The notes beneath the pieces are model-generated. The model was given only the letters and a program-made list of their open reading frames with translations, did no database searches and was not told where the DNA came from. Positions 1-5,652 of a stretch of DNA of 5,652 nt are shown one piece after another; within the stretch, counting starts at the first letter, position 1; every line of letters begins with the position of its first letter. The position numbers were made by a program, and so were the translations under genes. The DNA is from Acholeplasmataceae bacterium. GTDB taxonomy: Bacteria > Bacillota > Negativicutes > Acidaminococcales > Acidaminococcaceae. The DNA lies in assembly GCA_012744295.1 (NCBI GenBank), contig JAAYIB010000019.1:1-5652 (forward strand), read 5' to 3'.

Positions 1-44
1 ATATTTTTAAACCATTGTTTCAGCCTTGTTTTGGCGGCTTATTT

Positions 45-73
45 ATAATATCAGATTTCATTATCTATTTCAA
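45..73 (-). promoter_or_regulatory. Predicted sigma-A promoter reading out of the window
   Basis: On the minus strand TTGAAA (73-68) is separated by 17 nt from TATTAT (50-45), which is preceded by TGA as in an extended -10. Transcription would start near 38 and run past position 1. It lies just beyond the maturase terminator, so it most likely serves the next gene downstream, whose start is not in the window. The ATG at 15 is followed by GTT and a stop codon and is not a gene start. Confidence 0.6.
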
Positions 74-85
74 GTACTATCTGAC

Positions 86-131
86 AAATAAAAATGTTTT
101 TTTGCCCGCCCCGGCAAGAGGCAGGCAAAAA
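86..131 (-). terminator. Probable terminator hairpin after the SCIFF maturase gene
   Basis: Two arms, 120-131 and 99-110, can pair over 12 bp (a GC-rich GCCTGCC/GGCGGGC core extended by five A-T pairs) around a 9-nt loop. It begins 8 nt after the scfB stop codon. On the minus strand the hairpin is followed, after a few A residues, a C and an A, by a T-rich run (TTTTTATTT, about 94-86). The U-tract is displaced from the stem, so it is not textbook, but position and strength favour an operon-end terminator. Confidence 0.6.
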
Positions 132-138
132 TAAGCAT

Positions 139-1554
139 TCAATCAACCTGATACTTGAAGTTGTCTATCTCGGGCCTTAAGTCATCCTTCCCTTCGAGGG
201 CTTCATCAGCCAGAAGCGCTTGAATGATTATGGCGCACTCAAGCCGTTTCTTTTGCAGCTTGCAACCAAATTCATAAGGCTGCGTTATGTCACCGTTTAA
301 AAGGTCCGCATTGGCATGACAGCCGCCGCTGCAGAAAAATCTTGCCCAGCACTGCCGGCAGGCTTCCTTGGTCATCACGTGAGTATGCCGAAACTTTCGC
401 ACAAGGTCTTTTCTTTCAACTCCTGCCGCAAGCGTTCCCATTTTATATTCTTCCCTGCCGACGAACTGATGGCAGGGATAAATATCGCCTTCGGGCGTAA
501 TTGCATAATATTCATGTCCCGCACCGCATCCGGACAGCCTTTTTGCAACACAAGGTCCGTTGTCGAGCGCAACATTGAAGTGAAAGAAGTCAAAGGGCTT
601 TCCGTCATGTCTTCTTTGCAGGTAGGACCGCGCAAGCTTCTCGTATTCTTCGTAAATTCGTGGCAGGTCTTCCTCCTTCAGTACGTAGGGTTCATCTGTT
701 CCGACAACAGGTTCGACTGAAATCTCCGTGCCAATCTCTGCCATGTCGAGGACGGCCTCGGCAAAATTGAGGTCATAGCGCGTATATGTTCCACGCAGAT
801 AGTAATTTTTACCCCCTCGGCTTGCAATAACCTTTTTAAAGCCTGCTACGGCGGCATCGTAACTGCCTGACTCGTTGGGAAAAGGACGCATTGCGTCATG
901 CGTTTCTTTTTTTCCGTCAAGGCTAAGTACGAGCATTACCCTGTTTTCATTAAGAAAAGCTACGATTTCATCGTTTAAAAGTGTTCCGTTAGTCGTCAGC
1001 GTAAGCTTGATGTTTTTACCCGTCTCGGCTTCTCTTTTACGAGCATAGCTTACAACGTGCCTTACCACCTCGGGGTTGATCAGTGGTTCGCCGCCAAAAA
1101 GATCAATTTCAAGGTTATGGCGTTTTTGGCTGCCTGCAATAGCAAATTCTATAGCCTTTTCTGCCGTTTCCCTGCTCATCAGGGCACGCTTTCCGCCAAA
1201 GTCTCCGGTTCCCGCAAAGCAATAGCCGCAACGCAGGTTACAGTCATGCGCTATATGCAGGCAGAGCGATTTCAGGACAGGCTTTTCGCTGAAGCTATCC
1301 GGCACTTCATATTCAGGCGAAAACAGCAGTCCTTCTTTTTTCAGCTCGTGCAGTTCGGTCAGTACATCTTTTAATGTTTCAGCCGAGTATTTGCCGGCAA
1401 AAGCTCGCATGACGTCGCCATCGTTTTCGCCGTCAAAAACGTCAAGAACGTCATAGGCAGCATCGTCCACCAGGTGTACCGCGCCGCTATTAATGTCCAA
1501 AACAGCCATATTGTCGTCCAGCTTCATTTTATGAATAAGCAATACCTTTTCCAC
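139..1554 (-). CDS. scfB: SCIFF maturase, SPASM/Twitch radical SAM thioether-forming enzyme
   Basis: This 471-residue enzyme is the partner of the SCIFF peptide encoded just upstream. Residues ~1-85 form a small winged-helix-like region (VLDINSGAVHLVDD at 18-31) resembling the RiPP recognition element that binds the leader peptide. The radical SAM core begins near 95, with CNLRCGYC (105-112) giving the C-x3-C-x2-C ligands of the SAM-binding 4Fe-4S cluster and GGEP at 154-157. The C-terminal SPASM domain has C343-x12-G-x4-C361, then C399-x2-C402-x5-C408-x3-C412 and C431, an intact ligand set for two auxiliary clusters; C335 is an extra cysteine nearby. The family cleaves SAM to a 5'-deoxyadenosyl radical and makes a Cys thioether crosslink in the cytoplasm. 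Start: GTG at 1554 has GGAG only 4 nt upstream. TTG at 1542 gives MLIHKMKL, which looks like the family's usual start, with AAAGGTGG 8 nt before it, and is a serious alternative. No ligand residue appears missing. Confidence 0.95.
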   Translation of the reverse strand: MEKVLLIHKMKLDDNMAVLDINSGAVHLVDDAAYDVLDVFDGENDGDVMRAFAGKYSAETLKDVLTELHELKKEGLLFSPEYEVPDSFSEKPVLKSLCLHIAHDCNLRCGYCFAGTGDFGGKRALMSRETAEKAIEFAIAGSQKRHNLEIDLFGGEPLINPEVVRHVVSYARKREAETGKNIKLTLTTNGTLLNDEIVAFLNENRVMLVLSLDGKKETHDAMRPFPNESGSYDAAVAGFKKVIASRGGKNYYLRGTYTRYDLNFAEAVLDMAEIGTEISVEPVVGTDEPYVLKEEDLPRIYEEYEKLARSYLQRRHDGKPFDFFHFNVALDNGPCVAKRLSGCGAGHEYYAITPEGDIYPCHQFVGREEYKMGTLAAGVERKDLVRKFRHTHVMTKEACRQCWARFFCSGGCHANADLLNGDITQPYEFGCKLQKKRLECAIIIQALLADEALEGKDDLRPEIDNFKYQVD

Positions 1555-1571
1555 CTTTCTCCATACAACAG

Positions 1572-1600
1572 AAAAATAGCCCCCCGCTTTGGCAGGGAGC
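1572..1600 (-). terminator. Intrinsic terminator/attenuator between SCIFF and its maturase
   Basis: On the minus strand GCTCCCTGC (1600-1592) pairs with GCGGGGGGC (1587-1579) over nine pairs, two of them G-U, closing a 4-nt CAAA loop. The stem is followed directly by TATTTTT (1578-1572). This has the form of a rho-independent terminator. It sits 20 nt after the SCIFF stop codon and only 17 nt before the maturase start. It is therefore likely a leaky terminator that lowers maturase mRNA relative to precursor mRNA; the degree of readthrough is inference. Confidence 0.8.
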
Positions 1601-1619
1601 GTCTATACCGAGACTGCGA

Positions 1620-1763
1620 TTATTGTTTTTCACAAACCTGGTTGCCAACAGTGCAGGAAGTCTTGCAGGCTGACTGGCAGGAAGCAGGGCATTCTCCACA
1701 GCCGCCTGTTTTTAATGTCTTATTGAGCATCGCTTTATTAACAGTCTTGATGTGTTTTTTCAT
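1620..1763 (-). CDS. scfA: SCIFF (six-cysteines-in-forty-five) RiPP precursor peptide
   Basis: This short gene encodes 47 residues, starting MKKHIKTVNKAML and ending in NQVCEKQ. It has exactly six cysteines at positions 22, 25, 29, 33, 37 and 44. The core GGCGECPASCQSACKTSC followed by TVGNQ is the hallmark of the SCIFF family, and the basic MKxHIKT leader end is also typical. SCIFF peptides are substrates of the adjacent SPASM radical SAM enzyme, which joins a cysteine sulfur to an acceptor residue through a thioether (ranthipeptide class). From memory, in the Clostridium thermocellum system the link is between a Cys and a Thr five residues on; by position the equivalents here would be Cys33 and Thr38. 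That assignment is inference. The final product and function are unsettled for the family, with roles in regulation or quorum-type signalling having been proposed. The gene has a strong ribosome binding site and probably its own promoter, and is followed by a hairpin separating it from the maturase. The identification is very secure. Confidence 0.96.
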   Translation of the reverse strand: MKKHIKTVNKAMLNKTLKTGGCGECPASCQSACKTSCTVGNQVCEKQ

Positions 1764-1771
1764 GACAAAAA

Positions 1772-1776
1772 CCTCC
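1772..1776 (-). promoter_or_regulatory. Ribosome binding site of the SCIFF precursor
   Basis: GGAGG on the minus strand lies 8 nt upstream of the ATG at 1763, which is ideal spacing. It supports translation of this very short gene and fixes its start. Confidence 0.85.
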
Positions 1777-1800
1777 GATTGTTTTTCTTAAGATATTAAT

Positions 1801-1829
1801 ATTTTACCCGTTTTTTGCTGATACTGCAA
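1801..1829 (-). promoter_or_regulatory. Predicted sigma-A promoter of the SCIFF locus
   Basis: Reading the minus strand, TTGCAG (1829-1824) is followed by a 17-nt spacer and TAAAAT (1806-1801). The -10 matches five of six consensus positions, but the -35 matches only three. Transcription would start near 1794, giving a leader of about 30 nt before the SCIFF ATG at 1763. No terminator is visible between the deacetylase stop and this point, so readthrough from the upstream operon is also possible. This is a consensus match by eye, not proof. Confidence 0.5.
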
Positions 1830-1844
1830 GTGCAAGAGACATTT

Positions 1845-2660
1845 TTACTGTAATAGGGCTCTGATTTCGATAGGGTCTATGCCCCATGACCTAGCCCAGC
1901 CCATTATTTGGGCCCAAGTAAGCCTTTTCGCAAACATCCCAACGCTCCTGCCGTCGTTAAAAATGTTAACCCTGTACAACTGGTAGGACGGTGTATCCAT
2001 TGTGTTGACACCATCAAAACCCGTTACAGCAGCAACATAACCGTTTCTTTCAAGGGCACTGAAAGCTTCTTCATTGTAACTGCCAAAAGGATAGGCGAGA
2101 GTGTTAACATTGAAGGATTCGTCAAAATTATTTAAAAAAGTCTTCGAGTCTTTAAGCTCCTTTTCCAAAGACTCGTTGGTACAATCGGCAAGAGCCACAT
2201 GATTATATGTATGCGATCCTATTTCCCAACCGTTCTTTTTCAGGCTGACAACATCCTCCCAGGTAACATAGCCCGGCCAGGCCATGTATTTTATGGCAAT
2301 AAAAACAGTACCGGTATAACCGTATTTCTTCATAATCGGCATAGCCACCCTATTGTTGTCACTATACCCATCGTCAAAGGTTATCACAATATTTCTGTCA
2401 AATGCCGCTGTTCCTTCTTTCCTTCCGGCAATGTACTCATTCAGGCTGATGCTTTTGTAGCCCTTCATTCTGAGATACTTCATCTGTTCTTCAAAAATTT
2501 CGGGAGGCATGCTGTAAATATCTTTATTTGTTGTAACCCTGTGATAAGCAAGCACAGGAACGCTCTTCCTGCAGAAATTCAGGAAATCCACATACAATAA
2601 CGCCGCAAACAAAAAAATGCATAAAAACGCGTATAAAGAATACCTGCAAACCTTCCTCAT
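1845..2660 (-). CDS. Membrane-anchored polysaccharide deacetylase (NodB/CE4 family)
   Basis: This 271-residue protein has one N-terminal hydrophobic segment (about residues 7-28) preceded by basic residues. No lipobox is evident, so it is probably a signal anchor with an extracytoplasmic domain. The catalytic domain opens with VPVLAYHRV (34-42), as in the YHRV-type deacetylases. Motif 1 is TFDDGY (94-99; D96 likely base, D97 metal ligand). Motif 2 is HTYNH (150-154), completing the Asp-His-His metal site. Motif 3 is the variant AYPFGSYN (189-196). Such enzymes remove N-acetyl groups from GlcNAc- or MurNAc-containing polymers; the substrate, whether peptidoglycan or exopolysaccharide, cannot be told from sequence. 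A canonical motif 5 (Leu-x-His) is not obvious. I chose ATG at 2660 because it shares a base with the whiA stop (TGATG), a typical coupled junction. TTG at 2663 would add one residue. The Shine-Dalgarno is weak (GGGTGA region), which fits reinitiation after whiA. Confidence 0.92.
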   Translation of the reverse strand: MRKVCRYSLYAFLCIFLFAALLYVDFLNFCRKSVPVLAYHRVTTNKDIYSMPPEIFEEQMKYLRMKGYKSISLNEYIAGRKEGTAAFDRNIVITFDDGYSDNNRVAMPIMKKYGYTGTVFIAIKYMAWPGYVTWEDVVSLKKNGWEIGSHTYNHVALADCTNESLEKELKDSKTFLNNFDESFNVNTLAYPFGSYNEEAFSALERNGYVAAVTGFDGVNTMDTPSYQLYRVNIFNDGRSVGMFAKRLTWAQIMGWARSWGIDPIEIRALLQ

Positions 2661-3601
2661 CAATCACCCATCCCCAAATCTTTCGCCATTTGTTCCAATT
2701 TTTTCAGTCTGTGATTAATTCCGGACTTGCCAATCCTGCCTGATGCCATGTCCGCAAGCTCCGAAAGGGAAGCCTCGGGGTAGGACAGCCTCAGCTCGGC
2801 CGTCTCTCTTAGCACGGGCGGCAGAGATGCCAGGCCGGAAATCTCTTCGATATATTTAATGCTTTCTATCTGATGTACGGCCGCCTGCACCGTCTTGTTC
2901 AGATTAGCAGTTTCACAATTGACAATCCTGTTGACATTATTGCGCATTTCCTTGATTATCCGGACATTTTCGAATTCCATCAAAGCGTTGTGTGCACCAA
3001 TTACCGAAAGAAACGAGGTAATAGCATTGCCTTCCTTCAAATAAACAATGAATTCTTTTTTTCTGTCGGTCATTTTGACAGGCAAAGCAAATGACTGCAT
3101 CATGTTTTTTATTAATTCAGCAAAATCATAGCTTTCCGTCACCAGCTCAAGATGATAGTCACTGGCCGGGCGGCTGACGGAACCTCCTGCCATAAATACT
3201 CCACGCAGGAATGACCTGCGACAGCAGCCGGCGGCAAGAAGCTTGTTCCTACCTGCTTCAACATCAGCCAGCAACTGTAGTTCTTCCAAGACTGTCGCAA
3301 CCTCGGGGGTTGATAAAACCCTTACCTGATAACGGTTGTTTTTCTTTAAGCGTCGGGAACGGGTAATCACGACCTCGGTTTTAAGCTCGAAATTGCTTTT
3401 AAGAAGCTGGAGCATACGCCTTGCAAGTGCCGCGTTTTCCGTGGAAAAATGAATTCCTGTACCACGCCCGCTGATAACAATGGCGCCGCTCATCCTTAAA
3501 AGTCCGTAAAGCTCAGCTCTGTCACAGCAAGCTTTTTGTGGTTCGATTCTTGCAAGTTCATTCTTTACTTCGTTGGAAAAAGACAGAGCCCTACTTACCA
3601 T
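2660..3601 (-). CDS. whiA: WhiA, DNA-binding protein (sporulation/cell division regulator family)
   Basis: The product is 313 residues, about the usual length for WhiA. The frame is open further upstream, to 3715, but the family begins with a short lead-in to SFSxEVKNELAR, here residues 7-18, so I take the ATG at 3601. A GGAG motif lies 10 nt before it, inside the end of yvcK. The N-terminal half is the degenerate LAGLIDADG homing-endonuclease fold: the first repeat is around YGLLRMSGA (32-40) and the second is FLRGVFMAGGSV (131-142) followed by YHLEL. The acidic catalytic residues of true endonucleases are not evident in these motifs. The C-terminal helix-turn-helix region lies around 263-303 and contains SYPEASLSELADM and KSGINHRL, typical of WhiA. 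In Streptomyces WhiA is a sporulation regulator. In Bacillus it influences cell division and chromosome segregation without a clear regulon. Its stop codon overlaps the next gene's ATG. Confidence 0.96.
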   Translation of the reverse strand: MVSRALSFSNEVKNELARIEPQKACCDRAELYGLLRMSGAIVISGRGTGIHFSTENAALARRMLQLLKSNFELKTEVVITRSRRLKKNNRYQVRVLSTPEVATVLEELQLLADVEAGRNKLLAAGCCRRSFLRGVFMAGGSVSRPASDYHLELVTESYDFAELIKNMMQSFALPVKMTDRKKEFIVYLKEGNAITSFLSVIGAHNALMEFENVRIIKEMRNNVNRIVNCETANLNKTVQAAVHQIESIKYIEEISGLASLPPVLRETAELRLSYPEASLSELADMASGRIGKSGINHRLKKLEQMAKDLGMGD

Positions 3602-4961
3602 TTTTATTGTTCTCCATATTCTTAATGCTCTGCCGCACAAAGAAATAGTCAAAAAACTGCATGCCTTTGCCGAATAAACGCAGCCTGTAAACCAGAGAAA
3701 TAATAGTTTGGGCAAGCCTGACCGGATTGTGCCTTACGAAATCGTCATTACTGATCAGACTATTGGCAACTACCTCTATACCAAGGGCTCTGATTTTCTC
3801 AATGTCAGGTGAAACCGGCATAGAGCCTTTTTCCTGATACATTGCAAGCTGTGCGGCAGTAACGCGCTGATCATTTACTACGACGTAATCAAGAAACTGT
3901 TCTCCGGCATGGTCCACAATCGCCTTGACATGTTCATAAGCTCCATAACCATCGGTTTCCCCCGGCTGAGTCATAACGTTGCAGACATATATTTTAACAG
4001 CTTTTGAAGCAAGAATAGCCTTCTTGATTTCCGGAACAAGCACGTTGACGATCACGCTCGTATAAAGACTGCCCGGCCCCAAAATCAAAACATCCGCCTT
4101 CATTATGGCGGTAATGGCTCCCTGCGTGGCAGCGGCATTCTCCGGAAGAATAGCCAGACTTTTGATTCTCTTGTGAGCAAGCGTAATCTCCGACTCTCCC
4201 TTGACAATCGTCCCGTCTGACATTGCAGCGGCAAGTGTAACGTCCTCAAGGGTTGACGGCACGACCTTGCCCCTTACCTTGAGTATTTCGCTGGCCGCTA
4301 TCAAACCTGACTCCATGCTTCCTTCGGCATCCGCCAGGGCTGCAATGAACAGGTTGCCAAGATTATGTCCGGCAAGCGGCGTTTCCCCATGAAACCTATA
4401 CTGCATTACCTTTTCCATTAAGGGTTCCGTATCGGCAAGAGCAACGAGACAGTTGCGCAAATCGCCGGGCGGTATAATGCCGAGTTCCTGACGCAAGCGT
4501 CCCGAAGATCCTCCGTTGTCAGCCGTCGCAACAACTGCCGTACAATTATGCGTAATATACTTCATACCCCGCAAAAGAACCGCAAGTCCTGTTCCACCGC
4601 CGACGACTGTAATCGCCGGACCCTTATTCAGTTTGCGCTGTCTGAAGATTCTTTCCAAAAGAGAAGAACTTTCTCCGGGCAGAACGGACTCCATAACCGA
4701 GCGAATAATCCGTCGCGTCGCATAAAACATGAAAAAGAAGCCGCTAAAAAGAATCAGGAAACCTCCGGCCATTGAGATTGCCTTATAATACTCACCGGTT
4801 GCCATGTACATCAGGCGGAACAGCAGTTCTTCTATAAAACCTATAAATTGATAGTTAAAAACCAAGGCAATGCCTATCGCCGTAAATACCGCGCCTACAG
4901 AGAACAAAAATAACCAGCGCTTCAAATTCATGCCGGGCCATAACCATTTTATCCAGCCCAT
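3591..4961 (-). CDS. yvcK: YvcK-type gluconeogenesis factor (CofD-like) with an N-terminal membrane extension
   Basis: This is a 456-residue member of the YvcK/CofD-like superfamily. The core starts near residue 115, with the glycine-rich loop VVGGGTGLAVLLRG (119-132), then ATADNGGSSG (145-154), PPGDLRN (164-170) and GHNLGN (198-203), which form the nucleotide-type ligand pocket of the family. Bacillus YvcK, about 317 residues, lacks the first ~112 residues seen here. That extension carries two hydrophobic segments, about 15-37 and 60-81, followed by a basic, RR-containing linker (82-112), which suggests anchoring with the CofD-like domain in the cytoplasm. In B. subtilis YvcK is needed for growth on gluconeogenic carbon sources, binds UDP-sugars and helps place the cell-wall synthase PBP1. 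No enzymatic reaction has been firmly assigned, although CofD itself is a phospholactate transferase. Start: ATG at 4961 with a strong Shine-Dalgarno. It lies between rapZ and whiA, the classic order. Its 3' end overlaps whiA by 11 nt. Confidence 0.95.
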   Translation of the reverse strand: MGWIKWLWPGMNLKRWLFLFSVGAVFTAIGIALVFNYQFIGFIEELLFRLMYMATGEYYKAISMAGGFLILFSGFFFMFYATRRIIRSVMESVLPGESSSLLERIFRQRKLNKGPAITVVGGGTGLAVLLRGMKYITHNCTAVVATADNGGSSGRLRQELGIIPPGDLRNCLVALADTEPLMEKVMQYRFHGETPLAGHNLGNLFIAALADAEGSMESGLIAASEILKVRGKVVPSTLEDVTLAAAMSDGTIVKGESEITLAHKRIKSLAILPENAAATQGAITAIMKADVLILGPGSLYTSVIVNVLVPEIKKAILASKAVKIYVCNVMTQPGETDGYGAYEHVKAIVDHAGEQFLDYVVVNDQRVTAAQLAMYQEKGSMPVSPDIEKIRALGIEVVANSLISNDDFVRHNPVRLAQTIISLVYRLRLFGKGMQFFDYFFVRQSIKNMENNKNGK

Positions 4962-4966
4962 AAGGT

Positions 4967-4973
4967 CCTCCCC
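4967..4973 (-). promoter_or_regulatory. Ribosome binding site of yvcK
   Basis: On the minus strand GGGGAGG lies 5 nt upstream of the ATG at 4961, inside the 14-bp gap after the rapZ stop codon. It is a near-consensus Firmicute Shine-Dalgarno and fixes the yvcK start ahead of the next in-frame Met (codon 11). The yvcK start is therefore independent of translation from rapZ. Confidence 0.85.
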
Positions 4974-4975
4974 AA

Positions 4976-5652
4976 TTACTTTTTCCTCAAGTCACGGTGC
5001 ACAACTTGGGACTTGTAATCATTTACGCGCAGAAAATCGCACAACTTGTTGGCAATAAACACAGAACGATGGTTGCCGCCGGTGCAGCCGATTGCAATAG
5101 TGAACTGGCTCTTTCCTTCTTTTTCGTACTCAGGCAGAAGGAAAAGAACCATTTCCTCGAGTTTTTTCGTAAATTCCCTCGTTATCTGATGATTCCAGAT
5201 GTAGCTGATGACTTCCGTATCGTTGCCGGTTTGCGGTTTGAGCTCCGGCACATAAAAGGGATTAGGCAAAAACCTGACATCAAACATCATATCGCAATCC
5301 AAAGGAATTCCGTGCTTAAAACCAAAGGACTGTATAACCACGCTCATGCGCGAAAAGCTATCACCGCTGCCATAAAGGGCAATTATTTTTGCTCTGAGGT
5401 CCGAGGTTGAAGTATTAGTCGTATCGAGTATATGAGTCGCTTTTGCTCTCACGTTGCCGACCCTTTCCCTTTCCTTGGCAATAACCTGGCTCAGGCTCCC
5501 TTCGCTGGCTAAAGGATGCCGACGCCTTGTTTCTTTATAGCGGCGAATCAGCACCTCGTCGCTTGCGTCAAGAAACAGCAGCTCGTACTTTGTACCGTTC
5601 AACTGCATTTCATCAAGCACTCCGACCATTTCTTCAAAAAATTCGCCGCCGC
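4976..5652 (-). CDS. rapZ: RapZ/YvcJ family nucleotide-binding protein (5' end cut off by the window)
   Basis: The 224 visible residues match the RapZ (YvcJ) family. The reading frame stays open to the window edge, so the Met at 5629 is internal and not the start. Family members are roughly 285-295 residues, so about 70 N-terminal residues, including the Walker A P-loop, lie outside. Visible residues 23-30 (ELLFLDAS) are the Walker B-like strand, followed by the family-typical RRYKETRRRHPL stretch (36-47). The C-terminal domain has SFGFKHGIP (108-116), FDVRFLPNP (123-131), TGND (141-144) and the strongly conserved GCTGGNHRSV (188-197). In E. coli RapZ is an RNA-binding adaptor that senses glucosamine-6-phosphate and controls GlmS through small RNAs. 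In Bacillus the homologue YvcJ is an NTPase whose role is less clear. I therefore infer only the family, not the RNA-adaptor role. It is the first visible gene of the operon and ends 14 bp before yvcK. Confidence 0.95.
   Translation of the reverse strand, partial: GGEFFEEMVGVLDEMQLNGTKYELLFLDASDEVLIRRYKETRRRHPLASEGSLSQVIAKERERVGNVRAKATHILDTTNTSTSDLRAKIIALYGSGDSFSRMSVVIQSFGFKHGIPLDCDMMFDVRFLPNPFYVPELKPQTGNDTEVISYIWNHQITREFTKKLEEMVLFLLPEYEKEGKSQFTIAIGCTGGNHRSVFIANKLCDFLRVNDYKSQVVHRDLRKK

Noticed and set aside
10..44. Possible small hairpin (AGCC/GGCT arms) near the left edge
   Set aside because: Only four base pairs with a 10-nt loop, which is too weak to call a terminator or structured RNA.
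70..138. A 22-residue open frame starting directly after the maturase stop (TGAATG)
   Set aside because: It runs through the terminator hairpin, has no convincing ribosome binding site and no recognisable sequence. The overlap is probably chance.
316..720. Plus-strand open frame of 134 codons inside the maturase gene
   Set aside because: It lies wholly antisense to a secure radical SAM gene whose cysteine motifs all read on the minus strand. Its product has no recognisable domain and no good ribosome binding site was seen.
2199..2600. Plus-strand open frame opposite the deacetylase gene
   Set aside because: It is antisense to a gene with intact NodB motifs and its composition does not resemble a known family.
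2660..3601. Functional LAGLIDADG homing endonuclease or mobile intron
   Set aside because: The LAGLIDADG-like motifs belong to WhiA, where the fold has lost the catalytic residues. There is a C-terminal helix-turn-helix, and the gene sits in its normal chromosomal context.
3602..3715. Possible N-terminal extension of WhiA upstream of 3601
   Set aside because: The 38 extra codons lie entirely within yvcK and are unlike WhiA, which normally begins a few residues before SFSxEVKNEL. The ATG at 3601 has its own GGAG motif.
4997..5410. Plus-strand open frame of 137 codons opposite rapZ
   Set aside because: It is a shadow of the conserved rapZ C-terminal domain, with no domain or start signal of its own.
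1..5652. CRISPR arrays, tRNA or rRNA genes, insertion sequences
   Set aside because: No repeated spaced units, clover-leaf sequences, ribosomal motifs, terminal inverted repeats or transposase were seen on either strand.

Overview
The window is a compact bacterial segment with every convincing gene on the minus strand, so transcription runs from high to low coordinates. Gene content points to an anaerobic Firmicute of the Clostridia or Negativicutes type. The evidence is the rapZ-yvcK-whiA block typical of Gram-positive bacteria, strong GGAGG-type ribosome binding sites, and a SCIFF peptide with its radical SAM maturase, a pair that is near-universal in Clostridia. Base composition looks moderate in GC. 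The genus cannot be fixed from the sequence alone.

Region 1 (about 5652-1845) is a tightly packed operon: rapZ (its 5' end lies beyond the window), then yvcK with an N-terminal two-helix membrane extension, then whiA, then a membrane-anchored polysaccharide deacetylase. Spacing is 14 bp between rapZ and yvcK, an 11-nt overlap between yvcK and whiA, and a TGATG stop/start overlap between whiA and the deacetylase. In Bacillus subtilis the equivalent cluster continues with crh (an HPr-like gene); here a cell-wall deacetylase occupies that place. The shared theme is amino-sugar and envelope metabolism plus cell division control.

Region 2 (about 1844-74) is a ribosomally synthesised, post-translationally modified peptide (RiPP) locus. 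It has a predicted promoter, a 47-residue SCIFF precursor with exactly six cysteines (1620-1763), an intrinsic-terminator-like hairpin with a U-tract (1572-1600), and the SPASM/Twitch radical SAM maturase (139-1554). The hairpin lies between precursor and enzyme and probably acts as a partial terminator, so that far more precursor than maturase is made. A second hairpin (86-131) follows the maturase.

Region 3 (1-85) holds no gene but contains a good sigma-A-type promoter (45-73, minus strand) firing out of the window toward an unseen gene.

The best candidate for an 'exciting system' is the SCIFF/ScfB thioether-peptide locus. The family is known, but its biological role is still poorly understood. 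The short precursor gene is easy to miss. The internal attenuator and the position next to rapZ-yvcK-whiA are the features most worth following up.
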